Below are positions 1 to 27,236 of a stretch of DNA of 64,000 bases, in pieces (the first letter of the stretch is position 1; each line of letters starts with the position of its first letter). The notes under the pieces were generated by a model. The model did not search any database and was not told the DNA's origin. It saw only the letters and a list, made by a program, of their open reading frames with translations. The DNA lies in contig NC_064038.1 in the NCBI RefSeq assembly GCF_932526225.1, positions 9,237,070 to 9,301,069 on the forward strand, given 5' to 3'. Both the position numbers and the translations under genes were made by a program. Source of the stretch: Nematostella vectensis (Eukaryota > Cnidaria > Anthozoa > Actiniaria > Edwardsiidae).

Positions 1-2538
1 CTTCCCCCCACCCCACACCACAACTCTAGAACCACCACATGGGTAATAACCCCCTTCCTCCCCACCCCCTCCCCACAACTCTAGAACCACCACATGGGTA
101 ATGACCCCCTCCCCCCCACCCCACAACTCTAGAACCACCACATGGGTAATGACCCCCTTCCCCCCCACCCCACAACTCTAGAACCACCCCATGGGTAATG
201 ACCCCCCTAACCCCCCCCCCCCCACCACACAACTCTAGAACCACCACATGGGGTAATGACCCCCCTCCCCCCCCCCCCCCCCCCCACAACTCTAGAACCA
301 CCACATGGGTAATGACTACCCCCCCACCCCACAACTCTAGAACCACCACATGGGTAATGACCCCCTCCCCCCACCCCACAACTCTAGAACCACCACATGG
401 GTAATAACCCCCTTCCCCCCACCCCACAACTCTAGAACCACCACATGGGTAATAACCCCCTCCCTCCCCACCCCCTCCCCACAACTCTAGAACCACCACA
501 TGGGTAATAACCCCCTTCCCCCCCACAACTCCAGAACCACTACATGGGTAATGACCCCCTCCCCCCCCCACCCCACAACTCTAGAACCACCACATGGGTA
601 ATGACCCCCTTCCCCCCCACAACTCCAGAACCACTACATGGGTAATGACCCCCTCCCCCCCCCCCACCCCACAACTCTAGAACCACCACATGGGTAATGA
701 CCCCCTCCCCCCACCCCACAACTCTAGAACCACCACATGGGTAATAACCCCCTTCCTCCCCACCCCCTCCCCACAACTCTAGAACCACCACATGGGTAAT
801 GACCCCCTTCCCCCCCACAACTCCAGAACCACTACATGGGTAATGACCCCCTCCCCCCCCCCACCCCACAACTCTAGAACCACCACATGGGTAATGACCC
901 CCTTCCCCCCCACAACTCCAGAACCACTACATGGGTAATGACCCCCTCCCCCCCCCACCCCACAACTCTAGAACCACCACATGGGTAATGACCCCCTTCC
1001 CCCCACCCCACAACTCTAGAACCACCACATGGGTAATAACCCCCTTCCTCCCCACCCCCTCCCCACAACTCTAGAACCACCACATGGGTAATAACCCCCT
1101 TCCTCCCCACCCCACAACTCTAGAACCACCACATGGGTAATGACCCCCTTCCCCCCCACAACTCCAGAACCACTACATGGGTAATGACCCCCTCCCCCCC
1201 CCCCACCCCACAACTCTAGAACCACCACATGGGTAATGACCCCCTTCCTCCCCACCCCCTACCCACAACTCTAGAACCACCACATGGGTAATGACCCCCT
1301 CCCCCCTCCCCACAACTCTAGAACCACCACATGGGTAATGACCCCCTCCCCCCACCCCACAACTCTAGAACCACCACATGGGTAATGACCCCCTTCCCCC
1401 CACCCCACAGCACAACTCTAGAACCACCACATGGGTAATAACCCCCTTCCCCCCCCCCCCCCCCCCACACCACAACTCTAGAACCACCACATGGGTAATG
1501 ACCCCCTCCCCCCACCCCACAACTCTAGAACCACCACATGGGTAATGACCCCCTTCCCCCCACCCCACACCACAACTCTAGAACCACCACATGGGTAATG
1601 ACCCCCTCCCCCCACCCCACAACTCTAGAACCACCACATGGGTAATGACCCCCTTCCCCCCACCCCACACCACAACTCTAGAACCACCACATGGGTATGA
1701 CCCCCTCCCCCCACCCCACAACTCTAGAACCACCACATGGGTAATGACCCCCTTCCCCCCACCCCACACCACAACTCTAGAACCACCACATGGGTAATAA
1801 CCCCCTTCCTCCCCACCCCCTCCCCACAACTCTAGAACCACCACATGGGTAATGACCCCCTCCCCCCCACCCCACAACTCTAGAACCACCACATGGGTAA
1901 TGACCCCCTTCTACCCCACCCCACAACTCTAGAACCACCCCATGGGTAATGACCCCCTACCCCCCCCCCCACCACACAACTCTAGAACCACCACATGGGT
2001 AATGACCCCCTCCCCCCCCCCCCCACAACTCTAGAACCACCACATGGGTAATGACTACCCCCCCACCCCACAACTCTAGAACCACCACATGGGTAATGAC
2101 CCCCTCCCCCCACCCCACAACTCTAGAACCACCACATGGGTAATAACCCCCTTCCCCCCACCCCACAACTCTAGAACCACCACATGGGTAATAACCCCCT
2201 CCCTCCCCACCCCCTCCCCACAACTCTAGAACCACCACATGGGTAATAACCCCCTTCCCCCCCACAACTCCAGAACCACTACATGGGTAATGACCCCCTC
2301 CCCCCCCCACCCCACAACTCTAGAACCACCACATGGGTAATGACCCCCTTCCCCCCCACAACTCCAGAACCACTACATGGGTAATGACCCCCTCCCCCCC
2401 CCCCACCCCACAACTCTAGAACCACCACATGGGTAATGACCCCCTCCCCCCACCCCACAACTCTAGAACCACCACATGGGTAATAACCCCCTTCCTCCCC
2501 ACCCCCTCCCCACAACTCTAGAACCACCACATGGGTAA
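1..2538. repeat. C-rich minisatellite array, left block
   Basis: Roughly fifty tandem monomers of about 47-50 bp. Each has a constant core (CACAACTCTAGAACCACCAC then ATGGGTAATGACCCCC) and a variable C-tract with occasional T. Subtypes recur: CTCCAGAACCACTAC replaces CTCTAGAACCACCAC in some monomers, TAATAACC replaces TAATGACC in others, and some have longer C runs. The open frames across it (Gly/Val-rich on minus, Pro/Thr-rich on plus) come from the repeat and are not genes. The minus strand has several runs of four or more G per monomer. The block ends at the LINE and resumes after it. Confidence 0.97.
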
Positions 2539-5500
2539 CATTTTTAACTTACATTTTTAACACATTTTTAACTTACAAAAAGACATTTATTTAGGAACTG
2601 TGTATCTAAGCCCAGCAAACGGGCGATGTAATAATTATGAAGAAGACATTCTAGAAGAACTTGAATTTGAAATATTAAGGCTCTCTCTAAAGGGGGATGT
2701 CATTATCCAAGGGGACTTTAATGCAAGAACGGGTATTTTGCAAGAATTTGCTCTGGATGATGAACAAAATGACGAATTTATGGGTCTACCAAAAGATTAC
2801 CAAATTGATATTCCAAATAATAGAAATTCACAAGACTCTAAGGTGATTGACAGCCGAGGAAGAAATTTAATAGAAACGTGCACTGCACTCAATATGCGAA
2901 TTTTGAACGGCAGAGTAGTAGGTGACCTTGAAGGTAAGAAAACCTGCTTTCGATACAACGGAAGCAGCGTTGTTGATTACATAATTGTAAATAATGAAAG
3001 TTTAGACATTGTTGATTATTTCATTGTGAATCCGCTTGAGCCACACCTGACTGATCACTGTTCGCTTTCATGCAGTCTAAACCTGAAATTTACATTTAAA
3101 CAAAAGGATAATTCAGAAAACGTACAACTAAGTGAGCTCAAAAGATTGCGCTGGAATAACGAGATCAGTAGCGAGTCAAAGCTATTGTTCGAGTCCGAAG
3201 AAGTGCAAACAAATTTAAATGCGGCTTTAAATAATAATTGCGTAGACACATCAGTAGATCTTTTTACAGAAACGCTCTTATCCGCATGCGAAAACGCAGG
3301 ACTGCGCTACCAAAACAATGACATTAAAGAGAGCAGCGTTAACAAAATGTGGTTCGACAAGGAATGTAAAAATGAAAAAGAAAATTTACGCTCACTAGGC
3401 AAATTACTTTCAAAGCAGCCTGACCAACGCGAGCTAGGAGCCGTCTTGAAGGAAAAAAAGAAGTCTTTTAAAAAACTCTGTAGGCGGAAAAAGTATACGC
3501 ATTATAATAATATAGTAAACAGTATCGATTTCAGAAACTCTAAAAACACTTGGAAACAAATAAATAGGATTTTCAACAGCAATACACATAAACAATCACA
3601 TCAAATTAGACCCGAAGAAGCTGCTGTTTTTCATCAGCACTTCGAACAATTAAACGCGACAATAGAATCACAAAATACAATGGAAGAAGTAGAAAAAACG
3701 CGAATAAACAATAGGCAAGGGCCATTGGATCACGAATTCACGGAACTCGAAATAACTAACGCCATAAAAAGTCTAAAAACGGGTAAAGCACCCGGCGCTG
3801 ATAATATTTTAAACGAAGTATTAAAGTGCGGCGAAGAAACTCTGAAAAAGCCATTACAAATTTTGTTTAATAAAATTTTGAATAGTGGGGAATACCCATC
3901 TAGCTGGAGTTATGGTCTGATAGTACCGATCCTGAAAAAAGGAGATCCTAGTAAACCGGAAAATTTTAGAGGTATTACCTTACTCTCGTCACTAGGAAAA
4001 GTTTTCACATCCATAATGAACAACAGATTGTACAATTACCTTGTCGAAAGAAAAATAATCAAACCTGAGCAGGGAGGATTCAGAAAAGAGCATGGAACAG
4101 TGGATAGTATTTTCATCCTAAAATCTTTGATTGACAAATACGTTAAAGCAAAGCCAAAAAAGAAACAAAACTTCCTATTTACGTGTTATGTTGATTTCAG
4201 TAAAGCTTTCGACAGAGTACCAAGACACAAACTTTTTGATAAGCTAGAGCGTTCAGGCGTAACAGGGCGATTTCTTGAAGTTTTGAAATCAATTTACACA
4301 AATGATAAGTCCTCAGTCAAAATTAGAAATCTGTTAACGCCAGCCTTTAGGTGTTACAACGGAGTGAAACAGGGATGTATGATTTCCCCGACACTATTTA
4401 ATTTTTATCTCAGCAGCTTGTCCGAGGAACAAAATACAGTAAGAAATTGCAACGATGTCGAACTCAATTCACGACCTATTAGTTGTTTACTTTATGCCGA
4501 CGATTTGGTAATCGTCTCGAAGACTGCCACGGGGCTACAAAAATATTTAGACAAACTAAGCGAATTTTGTGATGAAGCAAAACTCACTGTTAATCTAGAA
4601 AAAACTAAGATAATGATATTTAATAACTCTGGGAAAACAATGAACAACTATCTCTTTAAATACAGAAACAGTAAAGTTGACATTGTCAAGTCATATAAAT
4701 ACCTTGGGGTGCATTTTAGCACCTTTGGGAACTTCAGCCTAGCAAAGCAAGAAATAAAGAAGGTCGGACTAAAAGCTTTGTATAAGCTTCGAAAAGAAAT
4801 GGGAAACCACTTTAGAGACAAAATAACTCTAACACTTAGGCTCTTTGATACCCTTGTAACCCCAATTCTATTATATAGTAGCGAGGTGTGGGGAACAGAC
4901 TGCAATGACAAACTAGAAAAAGACCCCATAGAATCGGTACACACAAGGTTTATACGTTGGCTGCTAGGCGTCAACAGGTACTGCAGTTCTAATGCATGTA
5001 GATCCGAGGTCGGTAGATTTCCAATGCGTTTAAAAGCCAAATGTAGAGCAATAAAATGTTGGCAAAAAATGATAAATTCTGACCACAGTAAACTTGCTGT
5101 GTTGGCTTTCCTAGATTCTTTAGAAAATAACAGCAAGGTAACTTGGGTGCACAAACTGAAAAACATTTTAGATCGAGCAGGCTTGGGCTATATATGGCTT
5201 GATGCCCCAAACACGTCTATAAATTTAATAAAGATGCGCTTTGAAGATATCGAGCGACAGGTGTGGCTAAGTGAGATTCACAATGATAGTAGAAGAGACC
5301 CACGCCAAAAGAATAAATTGCGAACTTTCAGGACCTTCAAGGTGGTCTACGAACTTGAAAAATATCTTACCCAAATTAATAATGTACAACACAGAATTGC
5401 CGTCACAAAATTAAGACTAAGCAATCATAATTTGGCCATCGAAACAGGTAGACATGCCAAACCATATGTGCCCCCAAATGAGAGGAGGTGCACGATTTGC

Positions 5501-5869
5501 AAAAATGGAATAGAAAACGAAGAACACTTTCTTGTAAAATGCCCTACATACAACGCGATTAGAAAGGCATACTATAGTGTTATCAAAGACAAAACTAATA
5601 TCAACTTAAATGCAATGACATCTGAAAGAGCTTTCCTTTTTATTATTACCATGGATCAAAGAAACGAGATCATTAACAGGGAAACTGCAAAATATATTTT
5701 TGACTGCACAAGAAAAAGATTTGAATGCCTAAAAGAATAAATGCACACCACGGATAATGACAACCTCCTTTTTATCTTAACTATTTGGAAAAACACCTGA
5801 TATATAATCATGTATAAGGGTACCAAATAAAATATATTGAAATTGAAATTGAAAATTGAAATTGAAATT
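2539..5869 (+). mobile_element. 5'-truncated non-LTR retrotransposon (LINE) inserted in the minisatellite
   Basis: A foreign block interrupts the minisatellite. The left array ends in GGGTAA (2533-2538) and the right array restarts with GGGTAA (5870-5875), consistent with a short target-site duplication. The 5' junction is messy: ACATTTTTAAC occurs three times in about 40 bp (2538-2572) before the protein frame. The 3' end is an ATTGAA-type microsatellite tail (about 5836-5869) with no poly(A), as in several LINE clades with simple-repeat tails. The single long frame starts in mid endonuclease domain, so the copy is 5' truncated. Clade is not assigned. Confidence 0.93.
2561..5740 (+). CDS. 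LINE endonuclease-reverse transcriptase, N-terminally truncated
   Basis: Open frame of 1059 residues with no proper start: it opens at 2561 just after a TAA, and the first conserved residues (IYLGTVYLSP) are already inside an AP-type endonuclease domain. Endonuclease motifs visible are GDFNARTG, a DYIIVN strand and LTDHCSLS (the catalytic Asp-His pair). The reverse transcriptase follows: GKAPGADN, NFRGITLLSS, QGGFRKEHGT, the DFSKAFDRVP block with the first catalytic Asp, VKQGCMISPTLF, and the YADD catalytic loop at 4493-4504, then YLGVHFS. Near the C terminus is a Cys/His knuckle (CTICKN...EHFLVKC, about 5488-5550). The frame is intact through the stop, implying a fairly recent copy. The missing part is the first strands of the endonuclease and any ORF1. 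It cannot move on its own as it stands. Confidence 0.93.
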   Translation, partial: HIFNLQKDIYLGTVYLSPANGRCNNYEEDILEELEFEILRLSLKGDVIIQGDFNARTGILQEFALDDEQNDEFMGLPKDYQIDIPNNRNSQDSKVIDSRGRNLIETCTALNMRILNGRVVGDLEGKKTCFRYNGSSVVDYIIVNNESLDIVDYFIVNPLEPHLTDHCSLSCSLNLKFTFKQKDNSENVQLSELKRLRWNNEISSESKLLFESEEVQTNLNAALNNNCVDTSVDLFTETLLSACENAGLRYQNNDIKESSVNKMWFDKECKNEKENLRSLGKLLSKQPDQRELGAVLKEKKKSFKKLCRRKKYTHYNNIVNSIDFRNSKNTWKQINRIFNSNTHKQSHQIRPEEAAVFHQHFEQLNATIESQNTMEEVEKTRINNRQGPLDHEFTELEITNAIKSLKTGKAPGADNILNEVLKCGEETLKKPLQILFNKILNSGEYPSSWSYGLIVPILKKGDPSKPENFRGITLLSSLGKVFTSIMNNRLYNYLVERKIIKPEQGGFRKEHGTVDSIFILKSLIDKYVKAKPKKKQNFLFTCYVDFSKAFDRVPRHKLFDKLERSGVTGRFLEVLKSIYTNDKSSVKIRNLLTPAFRCYNGVKQGCMISPTLFNFYLSSLSEEQNTVRNCNDVELNSRPISCLLYADDLVIVSKTATGLQKYLDKLSEFCDEAKLTVNLEKTKIMIFNNSGKTMNNYLFKYRNSKVDIVKSYKYLGVHFSTFGNFSLAKQEIKKVGLKALYKLRKEMGNHFRDKITLTLRLFDTLVTPILLYSSEVWGTDCNDKLEKDPIESVHTRFIRWLLGVNRYCSSNACRSEVGRFPMRLKAKCRAIKCWQKMINSDHSKLAVLAFLDSLENNSKVTWVHKLKNILDRAGLGYIWLDAPNTSINLIKMRFEDIERQVWLSEIHNDSRRDPRQKNKLRTFRTFKVVYELEKYLTQINNVQHRIAVTKLRLSNHNLAIETGRHAKPYVPPNERRCTICKNGIENEEHFLVKCPTYNAIRKAYYSVIKDKTNINLNAMTSERAFLFIITMDQRNEIINRETAKYIFDCTRKRFECLKE

Positions 5870-7232
5870 GGGTAATGACCCCCTTCCCCCCCACAACTCC
5901 AGAACCACTACATGGGTAATGACCCCCTCCCCCCCCCACCCCACAACTCTAGAACCACCACATGGGTAATGACCCCCTTCCCCCCCACAACTCCAGAACC
6001 ACTACATGGGTAATGACCCCCTCCCCCCCGCACCCCACAACTCTAGAACCACCACATGGGTAATGACCCCCTTCCCCCCACCCCACAACTCTAGAACCAC
6101 CACATGGGTAATAACCCCCTTCCTCCCCACCCCCTCCCCACAACTCTAGAACCACCACATGGGTAATAACCCCCTTCCTCCCCACCCCACAACTCTAGAA
6201 CCACCACATGGGTAATGACCCCCTTCCCCCCCACAACTCCAGAACCACTACATGGGTAATGACCCCCTCCCCCCCCCCCACCCCACAACTCTAGAACCAC
6301 CACATGGGTAATGACCCCCTTCCTCCCCACCCCCTACCCACAACTCTAGAACCACCACATGGGTAATGACCCCCTCCCCCCACCCCACAACTCTAGAACC
6401 ACCACATGGGTAATGACCCCCTTCCCCCCACCCCACAGCACAACTCTAGAACCACCACATGGGTAATAACCCCCTTCCCCCCCCCCCCCCCCCCACACCA
6501 CAACTCTAGAACCACCACATGGGTAATGACCCCCTCCCCCCACCCCACAACTCTAGAACCACCACATGGGTAATGACCCCCTTCCCCCCACCCCACACCA
6601 CAACTCTAGAACCACCACATGGGTATGACCCCCTCCCCCCACCCCACAACTCTAGAACCACCACATGGGTAATGACCCCCTTCCCCCCACCCCACACCAC
6701 AACTCTAGAACCACCACATGGGTAATAACCCCCTTCCTCCCCACCCCCTCCCCACAACTCTAGAACCACCACATGGGTAATGACCCCCTCCCCCCCACCC
6801 CACAACTCTAGAACCACCACATGGGTAATGACCCCCTTCCCCCCCACCCCACAACTCTAGAACCACCCCATGGGTAATGACCCCCTACCCCCCCCCCCCC
6901 CCCCCCCACCACACAACTCTAGAACCACCACATGGGTAATGACCCCCTCCCCCCCCCCCCACCCCACAACTCTAGAACCACCACATGGGTAATGACTACC
7001 CCCCCACCCCACAACTCTAGAACCACCACATGGGTAATGACCCCCTCCCCCCACCCCACAACTCTAGAACCACCACATGGGTAATGACCCCCTCCCCCCC
7101 ACCCCACAACTCTAGAACCACCACATGGGTAATGACCCCCCCCCCCCCCACCCCACAACTCTAGAACCACCACATGGGTAATGACCCCCTCCCCCCACCC
7201 CACAACTCTAGAACCACCACATGGGTAATGAC
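5870..7232. repeat. C-rich minisatellite array, right block
   Basis: Same monomer family as the left block, about 28 copies. Much of it repeats the order of variant monomers seen around 890-1900: the stretch 5949-6330 matches 874-1255 with only rare substitutions (a G for C near 6030). The rare TGACTACC variant appears near 314, 2053 and 6993, showing that blocks of many monomers, not single units, have been duplicated. The array ends at about 7232, where unique sequence begins. Confidence 0.96.
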
Positions 7233-7255
7233 CAAAATAAACATTCTGTGATCAT

Positions 7256-7292
7256 TTCTGTCAGTACTTCTCATTTCTGTCAGTACTTCTCA
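7256..7292. repeat. Short tandem duplication at edge of the array
   Basis: The 18-base unit CATTTCTGTCAGTACTTC occurs twice in a row directly after the minisatellite. No function is visible. Confidence 0.7.
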
Positions 7293-7364
7293 TGTATAAA
7301 CATCTGTTGATAACGTTCGAAAAGCTCTGTTAACTCGAACTCTGAAGGGAGTCAACATATCAGT

Positions 7365-7584
7365 TAAAGCCGCATTGTCACCAGTTTACTAAGACAAAAG
7401 AATCTATTATAATCCGAGATATTTAACAGGCCATCCACTCTAAATTATCAATCACATCCTCAAAGAAACTTCCAATAGACACACTGCTTTCAATATTTTG
7501 AAATATCTTTCGCGTTTTCCGTTAAAAATCATCGGATATTGTTAGGTAATCGACAGGAAGTAAACTGGTGACAATGCGGCTTTA
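7365..7584. mobile_element. MITE, 220 bp, 26-bp terminal inverted repeats
   Basis: The first 26 bases (7365-7390, starting TAAAGCCGCATTGTCACC) are the exact reverse complement of the last 26 (7559-7584, ending GCGGCTTTA). The interior has no coding capacity. The outermost TA at both ends would fit a TA target duplication of mariner type, but that is inference. The element lies upstream of the first visible NEDD4 exon, probably in an intron. Confidence 0.85.
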
Positions 7585-7915
7585 GCGGTGTTGATTGAAC
7601 ATTTATTTCAGTTAGCCGTAGTTTTATTGAAATCGTGAACATAATTGTTATCCATATATGCGTTACTCTAAAAAGAATAAGATCAACTAAATCAAGAACT
7701 GTTCTCGAGTTAATAGGGTATAGTGTGAGGGCAAGGAAACTTAAGGAATACTACAAGTAACCAATGAATTCGAGTTTACTAAAGATAAATGAGAATCAGG
7801 AGCAAGTCTGGGAAAATCGAACAGTTCCATATTAGAATAAATCCAAGTTATTATATTTCGAGTTATCCGGGTTCTCAATATATGTAGCTAATCGGTGTTC
7901 TATTTGTGTATGCAG

Positions 7916-23881
<15,966 letters not shown>

Positions 23882-24199
23882 GACATTTAGAGAAGAAAGC
23901 GTGATTTGTTTGATATCAAACAAGTATGTAGATTTGATAGCTAGGTATTTTGAAAGTGGAAATAACGACGAGGACATGCTGCTCTTTGAGCAAGGATTTA
24001 GGGTGTCTTTAAGACATACTGAGAGATATCAGGACCAAATACAGCAGGGAATTTGTGGTGAATGAGCAAAGCAAACAAAAGGCATCAGGTTATTGAAAGA
24101 AAATCTATTGATCGAATTGCACATATTACACGTATTACTCTTATCTTCATTATTATTAATTTATGACTTGTAGCATATCTGGACTGCATAGCAATTTTA

Positions 24200-24205
24200 A
24201 ATAAA
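24200..24205 (+). terminator. Candidate NEDD4 polyadenylation signal
   Basis: AATAAA lies about 320 bp after the NEDD4 stop codon. Another near match follows at about 24229. The opposing gene's stop codon lies at 24711, so the two transcription units converge with little space. Confidence 0.45.
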
Positions 24206-24710
24206 GTGCAAGTATTTTTGTCAAAGATAAAAAATAAATTAGTACCATGATCATGAAAATACTGTAGCATTAGGTTAAGTGTAGGTTACTCTGAAGCTCA
24301 CCTGGAAAAAAAACGTAATAAGAATTGAGGATGAGTAAGAATTGAAGATGAAGCAAAATGGATATTACTGCGTCACTGCCTGGAAATAGTTTAAAATCCC
24401 AAATGTTTAGAAACTATTTTAAGGAATTGAAAAAAAAAAAATAGGAGCCATGATTATTATCGTTAATCTACCAATTTCTTATGTTATTGTCAAATTGAAA
24501 GTGCATAATAAACGCTGCGTTTATGTACTATGGCAAGTTACCATTATTTAGAATCCCTACCCAATCTAACAATTAATTGGTGCGAAACTTGAGCTTTTTT
24601 TAAAATTCCAAATATTTACATGGGCCTGAGCATTTACAGCTCTTACAATTAATATTTTTAAATAACATGCAAAGTACATTACTGAAATTCTGGATTAATT
24701 CATTTGAGCA

Positions 24711-27236
24711 TTACTCTTCCTTGTGCTGGTCAAACGCAGGGAGCCCACATCCTGGAAATGATGGTGATGGCAGCCTCCAATGATCTGTTAGGTTATCAGC
24801 AACAAATGATTGTTCAAAGGGGAGTTCAGGGGGGATCATGCGTTTAAGCATCTCCTGGCCCTCATCATGAAGAGCAGAGACCTGATACAAAAACATGTTT
24901 TTTGTTCAAACAATAGACTATGTTTTTTATATTAGAAATCTATTATGTTTATCTATTTGAAAACACAGTAAACATGAATATTTTTATGCACTGTTTTGTT
25001 ACTCTTTCGCTTTGCTAAACATTTGTGTTGGAAGGAAATCTATATCCAGTCTTTTGTGATAAGAAACATGTTCAGCAAGTACCTAACCTCAGTTTTTCTC
25101 TCAGATATTACTGCGATTTTGAGTAATCTGCGAATTCACCTTCATAAATTTTCAAGCGACAAAATGTTTTTTTTTTTCATACACTTAGATGGCTTCCAAG
25201 CAAGCCATCTCACTGCAAGTCTTTGGCCAATCAGAGAGTACAGAACATGTTCTGTTAAAATTTAAAATTTGATTGACAGAAGTGAGAAGCAGTTTTACAA
25301 TTTGGTGCGAGACTTCCTCGAAAAACTTAAAATTGCAGGAAAGGCTGTTTAGTACTGTATTGCAGGGTTCATTTTTTAAACCTAGCCCAGTTTCCTGAGG
25401 TAACCGCAAATGCTGTTTTTAAGATTCAAAATTGAGTCGGTAGTCGGTTCTCTTGAGTTTCCGAACTCCTTTCACAGGAATCCCGAAACTCCGGAGAGCC
25501 GGCTAGCAGGCTATTCAAAATTGTAAAAAAAACTGGTTATTTCTGTATAAGAGAGAATCTTATCTCTGCATATAAATTTATCTCTTGTTTCTAGTGTGTG
25601 TTTGAAGGGGGAGGGGGGGGGGGGGAAGAATGAGCAAAGTACGTCAAATATAATCTTGCCTGTTGAGCTCCAAGCAGGAGGTCATGTGACATTTTGAACT
25701 GCCTGTCATCTGTTAAGAGACTGCTCATTCCAGGTGAATCACTGTAAAATCCCTGGCCATGGAGCCAATTGTGCTGACCAATCACAGGTGACCCTGGCAC
25801 TCTTTGTAAGCTTCGCTCTGGGATATCGCTGAGTTCTGGTTGTGACAGCCCATTGTCTGTTGACTGGCATGCTGTTGGAAGCCTAAGCAAACAGGAAGAA
25901 ATTTTTTTTTCTAAATTCTGGTTCTCACTAGGACGCAAGTGCAAACTTAAGCGCAACACAATTGAGAATCGGTAAAACACAAGCGCAAGAAAATCAAGCA
26001 GTTGCCTTCTCTTGGGCTTCCTCTTGCGCTTGCCTTCCAGTGAGAATTGGAAAATTATGCGCGCTGGGCTTGCGCTTACGCCCAAATGAGAACCAACCTT
26101 AAAAAAGATGTGATGGCGTAAAGCTCGAAACAATTAGTTTGAATGTCACATATCAAGTAGAAATACCCAGGCTCATTATATTTCAGCCTTCCCGATAAAC
26201 ATACCACAAGTGAAAATACTGGTGCCAAAACGCGGATTTCCCTTTATTTTTTGTTGTATTTTTTTTAATCATTCTTCTTATGAAATCTATCCTGCCCTTC
26301 CCTGCAAAACCTGTACTTTCTTGGGCCAGAGCTTCAAATATGTAAAGCAAGAAAAAAAAACACTTGCGCTATTACCAGTTAAATTCTGCTTTCTTTCGCC
26401 TGAGCTGGGCCACATGGGCGTACACATCGGTCCCCTTTTTTTGCCTTTGTGTATTGTGTTGAATATTTCGCTTCTTTTTCTTCAGTTTTGACGGGTGTGG
26501 TAGCTCTTCTTTGAACGAGATGGAAATATCAGATGCACGCTTTAGTGTGTTTTCTCGCGTTGCTGCTCTTCCCTTAACCTTAAAAAAGCACACACACATA
26601 ATATTTCCACAAGTACTGCCTCAGATATATTTATCCTTTATTACCTACCATTTTAATGCCCGCTCCTAAACAAAGCTCATCTGCGTCAGTGATTTCTTTG
26701 TTTTCTTTCTCCAGCTCACTGCCAAAGAAATTTCAAACAAGCGCATATGAAAATGGAATCAAGAACCGCTAAGTACTTTTAACTTAATTGAACATGCATT
26801 TTATCAGTACATTAAATGCATACTTACTCAAATATTGATTTACCTGCCAACATCCCATGGAAATTCAAGCCTTCGTTTCGCCCTCCCATGTTCTGGTGTG
26901 TTTTCTTTTCGATGACTTTCCGCCTCAATTTCATCTTCGCCTCGGCGAACAGTTTGAGACGTTCTAAATAAAAATGTGAAATAAACACAAAAAACACACA
27001 CAACATGTAAACTTTTCACTACGATGTAGGTGAAACAGCAGTTTAAAAAAACCTGATCATTTTGAGACTGTTGTTTAAGCTTACCTCGCAAACGGTACAA
27101 CGGTTATTCCCGGGTCGTCATTTCGTTTTTCATTTTTCACTTCATCGACATCATTCTTGTAGTTTATAATCGGCACTTTTTTACCGTTTTTGATGAGGGT
27201 TGTGAGGTTAACTTTGGGTTTGATAAAGGTACTCAT
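24711..27236 (-). CDS. Unrecognised 312-aa basic protein, six exons
   Basis: Exons in transcript order: 27236-27085, 26963-26844, 26718-26649, 26578-26376, 25882-25660, 24881-24711. Total 939 nt; every junction keeps phase, and four codons are split across introns. The product begins MSTFIKPKVNLTTLIKNG and ends GLPAFDQHKEE. It is highly charged, with basic clusters (RAKRR, KLKKKKR, QLRRKK) that could be nuclear signals, a Glu-rich stretch, and a C-terminal part with VSALHDEGQEMLKRMIPPEL. I see no transmembrane segment, signal peptide or known domain, and I do not recognise the family. Intron 5 uses a GC donor (CAG/gcaaga); all others are GT-AG. The start codon lies 287 bp from the oppositely directed ETFA start. 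Confidence is high that this is a gene, low as to role. Confidence 0.82.
25115..25340. repeat. Dispersed repeat copy (family also at 34262 and 38960)
   Basis: Shares blocks such as CAAGCCATCTCACTGCAAG and TTGGCCAATC with 34262-34510 (AAGCCATTTCACTGCAAGAC, TGGTCAATC) and more weakly with 38960-39220. It lies in the last intron of the minus-strand gene. Class unknown. Confidence 0.55.

Noticed and set aside
26-2530. Gly/Val-rich (minus) and Pro/Thr-rich (plus) open frames across the minisatellite
   Set aside because: They simply translate the 47-50 bp repeat and recur with it; no unique sequence, splice sites or start context.
4648-5210. Minus-strand frames of 172 and 73 codons
   Set aside because: Antisense shadows of the reverse transcriptase frame.
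1-7232. CRISPR array
   Set aside because: Units are contiguous with no unique spacers, and the genome is eukaryotic.
1-7232. Telomeric repeat, because GGGTAA recurs
   Set aside because: GGGTAA occurs once per ~48-bp monomer and is not a permutation of TTAGGG.
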